In this document: one piece after another, positions 28,804-39,047 of the stretch | Numbering within the stretch: the stretch's first letter is position 1 | Layout of the letters: every line of letters begins with the position of its first letter | NCBI RefSeq assembly: GCF_013343215.1 | Contig: NZ_CP039143.1 | Span: forward strand, 1,736,001 to 1,800,000 | Direction: 5' to 3' | Length of the DNA stretch: 64,000 nt | Source: Acinetobacter sp. 10FS3-1 | Lineage (GTDB): Bacteria > Pseudomonadota > Gammaproteobacteria > Pseudomonadales > Moraxellaceae | Position numbers and translations under genes: made by a program | Notes under the pieces: model-generated | Database searches by the model: none | The model's input: the letters and a program-made list of their open reading frames with translations, nothing else | What the model was told of the DNA's origin: nothing

Positions 28804-29373
28804 TTATACACGCTCTAAATAGTCACCAGTACGGGTGTCTACACGAACGTTTTCTTCCTGCTGAACAAACAATGGAACACGTACCACAGCACCTGTTTCC
28901 AGTTTCGCAGGCTTACCACCACCGCCAGAGGTATCACCACGTACACCTGGATCAGTTTCAACAATTTTTAATACCACAAAGTTAGGAGGGCTGACAGTAA
29001 GCGGCACGCCATTCCATAACATAATGGTACATTTTTCATTTGAATCGTCTTTTAGCCACTTGGCAGCATCACCCATTGCTGTTTTATCAGCAGCGATCTG
29101 TTCAAATGATACTGGATCCATGAAGTTCCACATTTCACCGTCGTTGTACAAGTATTCCATTTCTACTTCTACGATATCCGCAGCTTCTAGTGAATCACCA
29201 GATTTAAATGTTTTTTCTAAAACTTTACCACTGCGAAGATTACGTAGTTTAACGCGGTTGAACGCCTGGCCCTTACCTGGTTTAACGTATTCGTTTTCCA
29301 TGATTGCACATGGGTTACCATCAAGCATAACCTTAAGGCCAGACTTGAAATCGTTCGTAGAATAATAGGCCAT
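28804..29373 (-). CDS. efp: Elongation factor P
   Basis: Relieves ribosome stalling at polyproline stretches. The 189-residue, three-domain length is normal. The modification loop reads [11 protein letters not shown], with Lys34 at the position that EpmA/EpmB convert to beta-lysyl-lysine; the C-terminal GDYLERV ending is typical. The epmB gene lies divergently 372 bases away, so the modification enzyme and its target are neighbours. epmA is not in the window. Confidence 0.97.
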   Translation of the reverse strand: MAYYSTNDFKSGLKVMLDGNPCAIMENEYVKPGKGQAFNRVKLRNLRSGKVLEKTFKSGDSLEAADIVEVEMEYLYNDGEMWNFMDPVSFEQIAADKTAMGDAAKWLKDDSNEKCTIMLWNGVPLTVSPPNFVVLKIVETDPGVRGDTSGGGGKPAKLETGAVVRVPLFVQQEENVRVDTRTGDYLERV

Positions 29374-29745
29374 GATTGGCTCACTCCAAACTTACTAACT
29401 TTAATCTATTGATGCTATGGGCTGTTGCAATGTCATTTAGCAAGTCTGACAAGAACATGGTTTGCCACATGCACATTCATTTAATGCTGCGTATTCTAAA
29501 TGAGCAATACACTTTGCCGCAACGAAAAAATCTGATTTAACTGGCTGACTCTGCTTAACTTAACAGCAGCTATCACAAAGCTGTGTACTTGCTGAGGCTC
29601 ACAAAGCAGAAAAGCACCGAGTTTCTCCTACCATAGCAAATTACAGGGATTTTTAAAAATTTTGCAGCCGGCTTTTATTCTCATTGATCGACAAACTGCT
29701 AAACTGCTGGCTTCATTTAATTTTCAGTTCTTTTAATCTTCCGGC
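29374..29745. other. Divergent efp/epmB intergenic region
   Basis: 372 bases that must hold promoters for efp (left) and epmB (right). No gene, repeat or confident promoter was identified; small open frames lack ribosome-binding sites. Confidence 0.4.
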
Positions 29746-30768
29746 ATGACACAGTATTTATACCAAGAACATAATTGGCAGTCACAACTCAGTGACCTGA
29801 TTACCGACCCGCATGAACTTCTCGAAATTTTAAAACTCTCCCCTGAGCAACTTTTATCCGGCGCTCTGCTGGCGTCCAAGCAGTTTAAATTGCGCGTACC
29901 TCGTGCTTTTGTAGAACGGATGCAGGTTGGAAATCCTCTAGACCCGCTGTTACTGCAAGTATTGCCTCATCATCTGGAACTGGAAGAGCATCCCGGCTTT
30001 GTAACAGATCCGCTGGGCGAAGAACAGGCGAATCAGCAGCCAGGCGTACTGCATAAATATAGCTCCCGATTCCTGCTGACCTTGACAGGCGCCTGTGCCG
30101 TACATTGCCGTTACTGTTTCCGCCGGCATTTTCCTTATCAGGAAAACCTGCCTAAACATGAAGATTGGATCAATATCAGGCAGTATCTGGAAAGCCAGCC
30201 AGAAATTAATGAAGTTATTTTGAGCGGTGGTGATCCCTTAACACTGTCAAACCGAAAATTAAAATTATGGATTGAGCGTCTGGAATCTGTACCACATCTC
30301 AAATTCTTAAGAATACATTCACGAGTTCCTATTGTGATCCCAAATCGGATCGATGAAGAGCTACTGACCATGTTGAAAAACAGTAGGCTACGAATTATTC
30401 TAGTGGTACACTCAAACCATGCATCGGAGTTGGATGATTCAACCTGTACGCAGTTAAATCAACTGGTTCAGCAACATATCACCGTACTCAATCAGGCCGT
30501 ATTATTAAAAGGAGTCAATGATTCCGCCCAGGTTTTGATTGACTTAAGCTATCGCTTATTCGATGCCGGCGTAATGCCTTATTATTTACATGTACTTGAT
30601 AAAGTAAAAGGTGCGCAGCATTTTGATTTATCACCTGAATGTATTCATGAAATTTACACTGAAGTTTTAGCGAGCCTACCGGGGTATTTGGTTCCTAAAC
30701 TGGTGAGAGAAATAGCGGGTGAAAAAAATAAGACACCGCTTTTTGGGGATTCAACATTTTTGAGTTAA
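29746..30768 (+). CDS. epmB: EF-P beta-lysylation protein EpmB (lysine 2,3-aminomutase type)
   Basis: Radical-SAM, PLP-dependent enzyme that converts (S)-alpha-lysine to (R)-beta-lysine, which EpmA then attaches to EF-P. The 340-residue protein has the iron-sulfur motif C117-AVH-C121-RY-C124 followed by FRRHFPY, SGGDPLTL, and the PLP lysine region HVLDKVKGAQHF. The length is that of EpmB rather than the longer clostridial lysine aminomutase. The PilZ-type gene starts nine bases after its stop, so the three plus-strand genes here are probably one transcript. Confidence 0.93.
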   Translation: MTQYLYQEHNWQSQLSDLITDPHELLEILKLSPEQLLSGALLASKQFKLRVPRAFVERMQVGNPLDPLLLQVLPHHLELEEHPGFVTDPLGEEQANQQPGVLHKYSSRFLLTLTGACAVHCRYCFRRHFPYQENLPKHEDWINIRQYLESQPEINEVILSGGDPLTLSNRKLKLWIERLESVPHLKFLRIHSRVPIVIPNRIDEELLTMLKNSRLRIILVVHSNHASELDDSTCTQLNQLVQQHITVLNQAVLLKGVNDSAQVLIDLSYRLFDAGVMPYYLHVLDKVKGAQHFDLSPECIHEIYTEVLASLPGYLVPKLVREIAGEKNKTPLFGDSTFLS

Positions 30769-30777
30769 ATAATAAAG

Positions 30778-32523
30778 ATGAGTAAACTTACTTCAGATAT
30801 CTTTCAGACACCGACTGAGCTTCAACTCGACGAGTTAAGCTTTTGTGCGACCAATGCCAAGGCTTTACAGGAGTGGGTTACCGGTATTTCAGTCTTGCAA
30901 CTGGGTAATTCTTCTAAATCCCTGTTTAGCGCCTTACTCGAAATTTCAGAACTGAAGTGTGCTGAGACCTTACGCTTTGACCTGATTCAAATCCTTCATC
31001 CCACGCTTGAAAATGTGCTGGGCAGTCTGGAAAAGCATTTCATTAATCAGGGCCTGATTACGACTGACCGCAATGACCAGATCATTGAACTGGCGATGCT
31101 GTTACGTACTTACTTTACCAAAATCTATATTGATATTGTCAAACGCTGCAATTACCAGCTAAGTCATCAAAAATTTTCGCTCTTTTCTCTAGGCAAAAAG
31201 AAAAGTCTGCAAACCGCCCGGATTGTTTCCACCTATTATGCGCTACAGCAACTGAGCCTGCTGTTCTACCAGCAAAACATGCTGTATAGCGCACCCGGGC
31301 CGGGACAATGGCTGGCTGCCCATCAGTTGCTTGAAGGTGCCATGGCGCATAACTTCTACCAGGTCAATATCAACCAGATTCTGGGAACAGAACATGACAT
31401 CCAGAATATTGCCCAAGCCTATGCACAGCTCATCTTGCTGGATATTTTTAATACCAACCAGATTCGTCCCGCAGAAATTCAGGGCTTATATTTATGCAGT
31501 GCGGACTGGGCGAAACGGGTTCAGATTCTGCCCAAAGAGACCACTCTGTCTCGTTATGTGGTAGATGCCAGCAAGGATCATCCACCTTTACTCAACGCTC
31601 ATCAGGGCGAGCAGTTTAAGCCAAGTTTCTTTATTGCTACCCAGAGCCTGATGGAACATCTGGCCGGTACGCAAACCAAAAATGCCCAATACCTGTCACG
31701 CAATGAAAAACTCTTCCTGACCCCTGCCTTGCATTTTCATATTTATCATCTGCTTTCAAATAATGTGGAACGCCGTCATGAACGTTATGAATATTCGGCA
31801 CAAATTAATATCTGCTTTGGCCTGACGGTTGCTCATTTTTATCTGTCCAAAGGTAAGAACTTTAATGAGACACTGGACTTAGAGGCCAATTACAACTTAC
31901 AAAGCGAAAGCAGCTTTGTCAGCTCCCTGCAAAGCGCCATTCCAAATGGATTTAGCAGTATCAAGGCACTGGACCGGGAAACCAAACAGATTCATAGTGC
32001 CGAAGTGCTGGATATTAGTGTCAATGGTTACCGGATTAAATGGTCTGGCATAACACCGCCACTTCTAAAAACTGGTGAATTTATTCTGGTACAGGAAAAA
32101 TCACAGAGTCAATGGCGCGGCGGTGTGATTCGCTGGATCAAGCAATCTACAGATAAAAGCCTAGAAATTGGTCTGGAAATGCTGACACAGGAGCTATATC
32201 CATGTGCCGTCTACACCCGTACCGAACTTCATAAAGCCAATTACCAGCCAGCTCTCTTGGTCCAGACCACGCAACTGGATCAGGTTTCGACCAGCCTCAT
32301 TGTGCCGGGTTCACAGATGTTCCGGGAAAAACAAACCATTCATTTACGTCTTGGCCAGCAAGAGCTCAAGATTTATCTAACCAAGGCCCACCTGATTACC
32401 CAAAGTTTTATCCGCTTTGATTACGAATTATTAAATGATCAGGAACAAGAGCTTATTGAACGCTTTATTCATAAGCATACAAATGAAGCTAGAAATCACG
32501 ATTTATGGGAAGCATTAAAGTGA
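30778..32523 (+). CDS. PilZ-domain-like protein, 581 aa
   Basis: A cytoplasmic protein without signal peptide or membrane segment. The N-terminal ~320 residues are mostly helical and not recognised. Halves of a cyclic-di-GMP-binding PilZ signature are visible: the Arg-rich RRHER at about 332-336 and the DISVNG box at about 412-417, farther apart than in a simple PilZ domain, so either an insertion or two related barrels are present. The C-terminus (about 480-581) may be another beta domain. It precedes and overlaps the FimX-like gene; type IV pilus control by c-di-GMP is therefore a reasonable guess, not shown. Confidence 0.65.
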   Translation: MSKLTSDIFQTPTELQLDELSFCATNAKALQEWVTGISVLQLGNSSKSLFSALLEISELKCAETLRFDLIQILHPTLENVLGSLEKHFINQGLITTDRNDQIIELAMLLRTYFTKIYIDIVKRCNYQLSHQKFSLFSLGKKKSLQTARIVSTYYALQQLSLLFYQQNMLYSAPGPGQWLAAHQLLEGAMAHNFYQVNINQILGTEHDIQNIAQAYAQLILLDIFNTNQIRPAEIQGLYLCSADWAKRVQILPKETTLSRYVVDASKDHPPLLNAHQGEQFKPSFFIATQSLMEHLAGTQTKNAQYLSRNEKLFLTPALHFHIYHLLSNNVERRHERYEYSAQINICFGLTVAHFYLSKGKNFNETLDLEANYNLQSESSFVSSLQSAIPNGFSSIKALDRETKQIHSAEVLDISVNGYRIKWSGITPPLLKTGEFILVQEKSQSQWRGGVIRWIKQSTDKSLEIGLEMLTQELYPCAVYTRTELHKANYQPALLVQTTQLDQVSTSLIVPGSQMFREKQTIHLRLGQQELKIYLTKAHLITQSFIRFDYELLNDQEQELIERFIHKHTNEARNHDLWEALK

Positions 32524-34673
32524 GAAATCCATTATTGTCTAAAAAGTTGAAACGTACTGAAACACGTTTACTGATTATTGATGATAATCAAATTAGATAT
32601 AACCAAATCCGTGACCTTCTGAGCAATAATCAATATCAGGTGGATGCCGTCCTGCTGGATGATCTGCAGTCTTTTGAAAAACAGCTGAATTTTAATTGGG
32701 ATCTGATTATTTTCGGTCGTGCCTATGACCTGAAATATGAGCAGGCCCTGAGTCTGGTTCGTCTTTCTCACCAGCCTGAACTTCCCATTATTTTACTCAA
32801 GCCTGAAGATTATAAGGCTGAGCAATACGCACAATATGTCCATAAAGGTATTTATGACATTCTGAATCTAGATTATCCGGAACGCTTCTATATTGGTCTG
32901 GTGCGCGCGCTGTCTTTTAGCCGCGGTTTGCAAACCCAACAGCACTTGATGAACGAACTGGAAACCGCCCAGAATCAGGCCCAGTCTCTGGTTGAAGACA
33001 GTAACCGCGCCGTCGCAACCATTCAGGAAGGGATTCATATTCAGGCGAATGCTGACTATCTGAAGCTTTTTGGCTTGCACAGTGAAGATGATCTGATCGG
33101 GTTACCCCTGCTTGACCTCTTACAGCCAGAAGATTTAAACGAGTTCAAAACACGCTTTAAAAAGATTTCTCAAGGGCAGTTTGACCTAGGCCGTTTTGAT
33201 ATTGTATCTGTCAACCCCAAAATCTCCGCGGCGAATCCCTTAAAACTTGAATTTCTTGCTTCAACGACTGAAGAAGATGCCCTGCAAATCACCATTGATA
33301 CACAAGCACAGTCACAATCAGGCACAGACAAAGCTCTAGGTAAACCCGGTGCTTTCCAGCTACTTAAACGGAAAATGAGCAAGCAGCCTGCGCCTTTTAA
33401 TGCGCTGGTCACCTTCTCTCTGACCTCTTATGAGCCCACAGTGCTCTCCTCTGACTGGCACACTTTTAGTAGTTACTTCAACGAAATTAGAGCCTTCCTG
33501 AAAGAACAGACTCATGTTCCGCTCTTTAAACTGGAATATGATGTCTTTGTTGGCCTGTTTCAGGCGGACTCAAAGCAAATCCTGGAGTCCAAGCTGATTG
33601 GATTAAATGCCCTCAGCAAGCCTCAACTCATTACTGTTGGACAAAACTCGTTCCCGCTGAATTTTCGCATCGGCTATATCATGCTGGAAGATGGCCTGAA
33701 TGACGAAAGCCACTACAATGATCTGGTGGCACAAGCTTTCTCGACTGCTTTACCTCAAGCAGAAGCAGCCCCTGAATTTATTCTAGATACTTCTGCGCCA
33801 TCAACCCCTCAAGCGCTTCAAATGCCAGGCATAGACTTTAGTGTGGCGAAAGAAGTACCTCTTAATAGTCCAACAACGGCGGTCATCAGCCCGGCAGTTA
33901 CTTCAGTGCTGGATGGAACGCCTTCTATATTAAAAGCCTTGCGTGTATGTCTGGATCGTGGCGAAATTCATTTAAAATATCAGCAACTGTATGATAAAGA
34001 AGATACTCGCCTCTATCGCTATGAAGTCACCAGCGGTTTTATCTTTGACAATAAATGGCAGGATATTTCATCAATCCTTGAGCTGCGTGAAGATGACGAG
34101 TTATCCATTAAACTAGATCGCTGGATTCTGGTTGAAGCCAGCAAACAGTTACATAACTTTATTACCCAATATCCGGATGCCAGCTTAATTGTTAACTTGA
34201 ATCGGGCAGTATTATTTAAAGACCGTACCTTCCCGGAATTTATCTCCAAGCTGATTACGATTATCCGCAGTAAAAACCAGCATCCGCTTACCCTCCAATT
34301 CTCGGAAGAGGATGTTTTACTGAATCAGCAAGATGCCCAGAAGTATTTGCGTGTTCTGCATGAACATGGTGCACTGACTTCCCTGCGTGATTTTGGTCAG
34401 TCTATCTATAGTCCAAATCTACTGCAAGAACTGGAACTAGATGGCGTCAGCCTGCATTCCAGCTTAACCCAGATGCTGAATCATGATACTAAAATTGAAG
34501 AGTTACAAGAAAAAATTGCCAGCTATAATGAAATCAGACCGCTGAATATCCTGATTCGCGAATTGAATGATATGACTTTATTCGCCAATGCCTGGAACGT
34601 AGATGCCCGCTTTATTCAGGGGGATTATTTCCAGAAAAAACTGGACCACCTGATTGACGTACAAGACCATTAA
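32520..34673 (+). CDS. fimX: FimX-like protein: degenerate REC-PAS-GGDEF-EAL
   Basis: About 717 residues. The N-terminal receiver (LLIIDDNQIRYNQI) keeps the acidic pair but has Gly where the phosphorylated Asp is expected (LIIFGRAYD). A PAS domain follows (about 155-260), then a GGDEF-like region without a GGDEF motif, then an EAL domain in which EAL is replaced (YRYEVTSG) and the later LRDFGQS and RFIQGDYF remain. So it should bind rather than hydrolyse c-di-GMP, as FimX of Pseudomonas does for type IV pili. The GTG at 32520 overlaps the upstream TGA by four bases and has GGGA upstream; an ATG at 32505 has no such site. Confidence 0.78.
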   Translation: MRNPLLSKKLKRTETRLLIIDDNQIRYNQIRDLLSNNQYQVDAVLLDDLQSFEKQLNFNWDLIIFGRAYDLKYEQALSLVRLSHQPELPIILLKPEDYKAEQYAQYVHKGIYDILNLDYPERFYIGLVRALSFSRGLQTQQHLMNELETAQNQAQSLVEDSNRAVATIQEGIHIQANADYLKLFGLHSEDDLIGLPLLDLLQPEDLNEFKTRFKKISQGQFDLGRFDIVSVNPKISAANPLKLEFLASTTEEDALQITIDTQAQSQSGTDKALGKPGAFQLLKRKMSKQPAPFNALVTFSLTSYEPTVLSSDWHTFSSYFNEIRAFLKEQTHVPLFKLEYDVFVGLFQADSKQILESKLIGLNALSKPQLITVGQNSFPLNFRIGYIMLEDGLNDESHYNDLVAQAFSTALPQAEAAPEFILDTSAPSTPQALQMPGIDFSVAKEVPLNSPTTAVISPAVTSVLDGTPSILKALRVCLDRGEIHLKYQQLYDKEDTRLYRYEVTSGFIFDNKWQDISSILELREDDELSIKLDRWILVEASKQLHNFITQYPDASLIVNLNRAVLFKDRTFPEFISKLITIIRSKNQHPLTLQFSEEDVLLNQQDAQKYLRVLHEHGALTSLRDFGQSIYSPNLLQELELDGVSLHSSLTQMLNHDTKIEELQEKIASYNEIRPLNILIRELNDMTLFANAWNVDARFIQGDYFQKKLDHLIDVQDH

Positions 34674-34723
34674 GGTGTTGTACCAACCTGTGAAGCTGGA
34701 GAAATTTCCTGAATCACAGGCAC

Positions 34724-34752
34724 AAAAAAACGGGCATATTGCCCGTTTTTTT
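34724..34752. terminator. Bidirectional terminator between fimX and rpmE
   Basis: A7-CGGGC pairs with GCCCG-T7 around ATATT. It can end both convergent transcripts. Confidence 0.92.
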
Positions 34753-34762
34753 ATTTTGGGTA

Positions 34763-34987
34763 TTAACGTTTGATAGAACGTGACATACCAGCAAAACGTT
34801 GTTTGAACTTGTCGATACGACCGCCAGTGTCAACGTTCTTTTGCTTACCAGTGTAGAATGGGTGGCAAGCTGAACATACGTCTAGATAAAGAGTTTCTTT
34901 ACCAACAGCTGAACGAGTTTCGATTACGTTACCGCAAGAGCAAGTAGCAACTAGTTTTTCGTATTTTGGGTGAATATCGGCGCGCAT
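34763..34987 (-). CDS. rpmE: 50S ribosomal protein L31, zinc-binding type
   Basis: A 74-residue L31 that bridges the ribosomal subunits. The four zinc-ligand cysteines Cys16, Cys18, Cys38 and Cys41 are present, so this is the C+ form; a zinc-free paralogue made under zinc starvation would be elsewhere. The HPFYTGKQ and [11 protein letters not shown] segments are standard. A TATAAT on the minus strand at 35164-35159 may be its promoter, giving a leader of about 165 bases. Confidence 0.96.
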   Translation of the reverse strand: MRADIHPKYEKLVATCSCGNVIETRSAVGKETLYLDVCSACHPFYTGKQKNVDTGGRIDKFKQRFAGMSRSIKR

Positions 34988-35188
34988 CGTCGATTACTCC
35001 ATAAAGATTAAAGAAGGTTTTGCTGTCATCGCAATTGATCACTCTCAAACCTGAGGAAAGCCGAAACCGAAATTCTGGCAGATCAACACCATAACAGACC
35101 ATTCTTTTGGCCCACCGAGACAGATACCGTCAGAGCTAAGCACAACAAGTTGGACAATATTATACGGCAAACTGATTCAATAAGCGAA

Positions 35189-36169
35189 TTATTCTTGAGC
35201 CGGTTCCTCGGGTTCTTTGGCCCAGAGATTAGCCACAACTCCGCAGACCATCAGCTGAATTTGATGGAAAATCATAATTGGTAATACGATCATACCCAAT
35301 GGCTGTCCAATAAATAGAATCTGTGCCATCGGTACCCCACTGGCCAGAGTTTTTTTGGAACCACAGAAAAATGCCGTTTTCTGGTCGGCGCGGTTAAAGC
35401 CCATCCAGCGTGGAATATACAGCGATAACAGCATAACAATCGTCAACAAAACCGAACATGCCAAGAGCAATAACAACAAGGTACTGATGCTGACTTCGTT
35501 CCATAGTCCAGCAACCACTGCACTACTAAAAGCACCATATACGACCAGCAAAATTGAACCCTGGTCAAAAACCTTGACGAGCTTTGGCATTTTCATCATC
35601 TGAGGATAAACCCAGGGACGCAACACCTGCCCCAAGATAAAAGGAACCAATAGCAACAAGGTAATCTGAATAATGGAAGCAGTCGGATCAAAATCATGTT
35701 CAGATTGGCCCAAAATGAAAAATGCCACCAGTGCAGGAGTAATAAACATACCGATCAGATTGGAAAAGGAAGCACTACAGACGGCACCCGCCACATTACC
35801 ATTGGCCACTGAAGTAAAAGCAATCGACGACTGGACTGTCGATGGCAAGAAACACATAAACAGAAAGCCCCAATATAATTCTTGTCCCAGCATTGGCTGT
35901 AAAATCGGCTTGGCCAATAATCCTAAAAGAGGAAACAAGGCAAAAGTCAAAGCAAAGACCAGAGTATGCAGCCTCCAGTGCATAATCCCCTCCACGACCG
36001 CTTCACGGGAAAGTTTAGCCCCATGCAGAAAAAACAGGATTGCAATTGCTGCTGTTGTGACCCAACCAAACACCTGGGCTGCCTGTCCGGAGACCGGCAG
36101 CAAGCTGGCCAGCAATACCATTACAAATAACAATATTGTAAAACGATCTAATGCTAAGAGCTTAAGCAT
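35189..36169 (-). CDS. Bile acid:sodium symporter-like transporter (YfeH type)
   Basis: A 326-residue inner-membrane protein with nine to ten hydrophobic helices and the SBF-like family pattern: LFFLHGAKLSREAV, FMCFLPSTVQSSIAFTSVANGN, and FFCGSKKTLASGVPMAQILF. The closest class is YfeH/PF13593, whose substrates are not bile acids and remain largely undefined. No neighbour suggests a substrate. Single gene; 117 bases separate it from the gloA terminator region on one side and about 200 from rpmE on the other. Confidence 0.85.
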   Translation of the reverse strand: MLKLLALDRFTILLFVMVLLASLLPVSGQAAQVFGWVTTAAIAILFFLHGAKLSREAVVEGIMHWRLHTLVFALTFALFPLLGLLAKPILQPMLGQELYWGFLFMCFLPSTVQSSIAFTSVANGNVAGAVCSASFSNLIGMFITPALVAFFILGQSEHDFDPTASIIQITLLLLVPFILGQVLRPWVYPQMMKMPKLVKVFDQGSILLVVYGAFSSAVVAGLWNEVSISTLLLLLLACSVLLTIVMLLSLYIPRWMGFNRADQKTAFFCGSKKTLASGVPMAQILFIGQPLGMIVLPIMIFHQIQLMVCGVVANLWAKEPEEPAQE

Positions 36170-36261
36170 CTGACTTACTTCCCTTTAAGTTTTATTCTTT
36201 GATAAAAAATGCCCAGATATCTAGCGAATTCTGGACATAGTTAGATCGTTTTGCAAGTCCA

Positions 36262-36283
36262 ATAAAAGATGATTTTTCATCTT
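36262..36283 (-). terminator. Terminator of ampG-gloA
   Basis: AAGATGA (36266-36272) pairs with TCATCTT (36277-36283) around TTTT; on the minus strand TTAT follows the stem. The T run is short, so strength is uncertain. Confidence 0.5.
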
Positions 36284-36297
36284 ACTTGCAGTATGGA

Positions 36298-36699
36298 TCA
36301 GTTATTGCGTGCATTACTATCCTGCTGGATAAGTTCGATCTTATAGCCGTCTGGATCTTCCACAAAGGCAATCACGGTTACACCGCCTTTCATTGGACCT
36401 GCTTCACGAACCACATTACCGCCACGTGCCTTGATTTCCTCACAGGCCTTATAGGCATCATCCACAGCAATGGCAATATGGCCATAAGCATTGCCCAGCT
36501 CATAACTTGCCGTGTCCCAGTTATGGGTCAATTCAAGTACGGTATGGTTTTCTTCATCGCCATAGCCCACAAAAGCCAAGGTAAAACGACCCTCTTCGTA
36601 ATCACGCTTACGAAGCAAAGTCATACCAAGTACCTCAGTATAGAACTTCAAAGACTGTTCCAAGTTGCCTACACGTAACATGGTATGTAGCATGCGCAT
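36298..36699 (-). CDS. gloA: Lactoylglutathione lyase (glyoxalase I)
   Basis: Converts the glutathione hemithioacetal of methylglyoxal to S-lactoylglutathione. The metal ligands His5, Glu56, His74 and Glu122 fall at exactly the positions known for E. coli GloA, predicting the nickel-activated class. The 133-residue length is normal. GGAGG lies six bases before the ATG at 36699, inside the end of ampG; the two genes are separated by a single base, so gloA is translationally linked to ampG. The functional reason for that pairing is unclear. Confidence 0.95.
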   Translation of the reverse strand: MRMLHTMLRVGNLEQSLKFYTEVLGMTLLRKRDYEEGRFTLAFVGYGDEENHTVLELTHNWDTASYELGNAYGHIAIAVDDAYKACEEIKARGGNVVREAGPMKGGVTVIAFVEDPDGYKIELIQQDSNARNN

Positions 36700-36700
36700 A

Positions 36701-38851
36701 TTAATCCTCCTTATTTACAGAGTGTTGTTGGTGTTCACCGAGCAGTTTTGCGACCCAGACCACGAGAATCAGGATTGGAATACCCATCAAGGTAGTCATC
36801 AGGAAGAAATTCGGATAACCAATATTGGTGACTATAGTACCTGAATATCCTCCCAAAATCTTAGGAGTTAGGGTCATCAGGGAACTGAAAATGGCATATT
36901 GCACCGCAGTAAAGGACACACTGGTCAGGCTCGACAAGAAAGCAATAAAAGCCGCACCCGCCAATCCAGCAGCCAAATTATCCACGATTATGGCAAAATA
37001 CAGCCAGGCAGAGCTGTAAGGCTTAATCACTTTCCCCTGTACCTCAACCATATCTGCATCACCCATCTTGAGCGGCTGAATCTCGACATCCAGAGCATTC
37101 GTCAAAGTTTGAGTCAAATCCACCATATAGCTGTGCTGCTGGGTCAAAACCACCTGATCTTGCTGCATCAGATTGACACTAATCTGCCTGGTCGCTGAAG
37201 CTACCAATTTTTCGGCTGGAATTGCAGCACTAAACGTACCTGCCTCATCCAGTTTGGCATCAAAATTCTGGCCATCTAGCGTCATTACAATTTTTTGCTG
37301 ATCTTGCAGCGCTGCGCCCGTATATTGTCCACGTACTACAATGCTATTGTCCTGCTCATTGGCTGTAATAATATTATCAGTCGTAATAGGCAACAGCAGT
37401 AATTGTGCCTGCTGAGCTTGGCTTTTAAGATAAGGCATATGCAGTGTCACTGCGGGTATACCCTGATCTTGATACTGAGCCTTGACCATCACGATATCGC
37501 TCTGTTCAAGCGCTGCTTTGGGAACCGGAATATTCCAGTAACCGACTTCGTCGGTGTCAACCTGATAATAATGCGGTCCGACCTGCACTTCGACCTGAGC
37601 GAGTTTTTCTCCGGATTTAACCAGGCCTATAAAAATCAGATTCGTTGAACAGGCAAGAATAGCACCCACAAACATCAGCTTCATGATGTTCATCTTCTGG
37701 GCCAACAATCCGCCAAGAAAACCTCCGAGCAGGGAGAAAATCACCCCATATACCTTAACGGCTTCAGCAATCTGCTCCTTGCTAAAATTTAAATCCTGAT
37801 AGAACACATTGGAAATTACCCCGGCAATAATATCGGAGACCCGATAAAAGCCAATCAGGAGCAACAGCACCAGCGCCAGTTTTAAGCCATAGCGCTCAAA
37901 GAAATCGGCCACCGGATTCACCCAGGTTTCATAAGCCATCTGCCTGTTCACAGCGCCCATTTTGACCAGCACGGCACCCACCCCAAATGCAACTGCAGCG
38001 GAGCCAATAAAACGTAAAGCTTCAAAACAGAACAAAGCCAAGCTATCCTGAATAGCCCAGCGCTCTATCATAATGGTGACCAGGTTTCCCGAATACACAT
38101 AGCTTGAAACAAAGCTGATAACGGCAATAAAAAACACACCAACCAGACGAAAATAGTCGCTACGCTGATAGTCTTTATGAATACGCTCTACCTGTGGCTC
38201 ACGAATCAATAGTGTGGTCAGAATACCCACCAGCATCACGGCTGCCATCGCCAGATAGGTCCACTTCCAGGCATCATAGATATAATTGCCTTTGGCTGTG
38301 CCCAGATAGGCAGCCAGAAACAAAGCCCCTGCTCCTGCCACAATCATCCCGATGCGATAACCGGCATTATAGGTCGAGGCCAGCACCGTTTGCATCTGAG
38401 CTTCAGCCAGTTCAATACGATAGGCATCAATGACAATATCCTGGGTTGCCGCTGAAAAGCCGAGCAATACTGCCCCTAGTGCCATTTGCTGTAAATGTGC
38501 CTGACCCAATGCCGGATCAGAAAATGCCATAATTGCAATTGCACAGACAATGAGAATCTGGGCAACCAGAAGCCAGGCCCGACGGCGACCCAAGGCTTTG
38601 GTTAGAAAGGGTAGCGGTAATTCATCAATCAGCGGTGCCCAGACAAACTTAAAAGAATATCCCAATGCAGCCCAGCTAAAAAAAGTCACGGCACTTTTGC
38701 TGATTCCGGCTTCACCAAGCCATAAAGACAAGCTGGAAAAAATGAGAAGAATCGGGACACCGGCTGAAAATCCCAAAAACAGCATGATCAAGGCACGTCG
38801 ATCCAAAAATGCTGTAAATGCGGATTTCCAATCCGTCGTTTGTGTGGTCAT
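36701..38851 (-). CDS. ampG: AmpG-family muropeptide permease with inserted Ig-like domains
   Basis: Major-facilitator transporter that imports anhydro-muropeptides for peptidoglycan recycling and beta-lactamase induction. The N-terminal half is standard ([30 protein letters not shown]). At about 716 residues it is much longer than E. coli AmpG (491): between two membrane helices lies a ~200-residue soluble insert (bases 37013-37618) with two repeats of a strand pattern ending G-x-W/F-x-x-x-I/V-P, resembling bacterial Ig-like domains. The membrane part then resumes with [21 protein letters not shown]. The frame opens at a TTG at 38878, but the ATG at 38851 is preferred as the usual family start. 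Confidence 0.85.
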   Translation of the reverse strand: MTTQTTDWKSAFTAFLDRRALIMLFLGFSAGVPILLIFSSLSLWLGEAGISKSAVTFFSWAALGYSFKFVWAPLIDELPLPFLTKALGRRRAWLLVAQILIVCAIAIMAFSDPALGQAHLQQMALGAVLLGFSAATQDIVIDAYRIELAEAQMQTVLASTYNAGYRIGMIVAGAGALFLAAYLGTAKGNYIYDAWKWTYLAMAAVMLVGILTTLLIREPQVERIHKDYQRSDYFRLVGVFFIAVISFVSSYVYSGNLVTIMIERWAIQDSLALFCFEALRFIGSAAVAFGVGAVLVKMGAVNRQMAYETWVNPVADFFERYGLKLALVLLLLIGFYRVSDIIAGVISNVFYQDLNFSKEQIAEAVKVYGVIFSLLGGFLGGLLAQKMNIMKLMFVGAILACSTNLIFIGLVKSGEKLAQVEVQVGPHYYQVDTDEVGYWNIPVPKAALEQSDIVMVKAQYQDQGIPAVTLHMPYLKSQAQQAQLLLLPITTDNIITANEQDNSIVVRGQYTGAALQDQQKIVMTLDGQNFDAKLDEAGTFSAAIPAEKLVASATRQISVNLMQQDQVVLTQQHSYMVDLTQTLTNALDVEIQPLKMGDADMVEVQGKVIKPYSSAWLYFAIIVDNLAAGLAGAAFIAFLSSLTSVSFTAVQYAIFSSLMTLTPKILGGYSGTIVTNIGYPNFFLMTTLMGIPILILVVWVAKLLGEHQQHSVNKED

Positions 38852-39047
38852 TAGCTTGTTATTTTCCGTGAAAATCAATTGCTGCTATTCAATCCTGTAA
38901 TACGCCATCTTTCAATAAGATTTATATAATTATCACATTCTGGATTTTTTTATTTTTGCCAAAAACGATGCCGCAGCTTGAAATTTCCAAGTAAATCTGT
39001 ATACCTTAAACCCTATCAACGTAATATTTCGTTTTGGATTTTCAACA

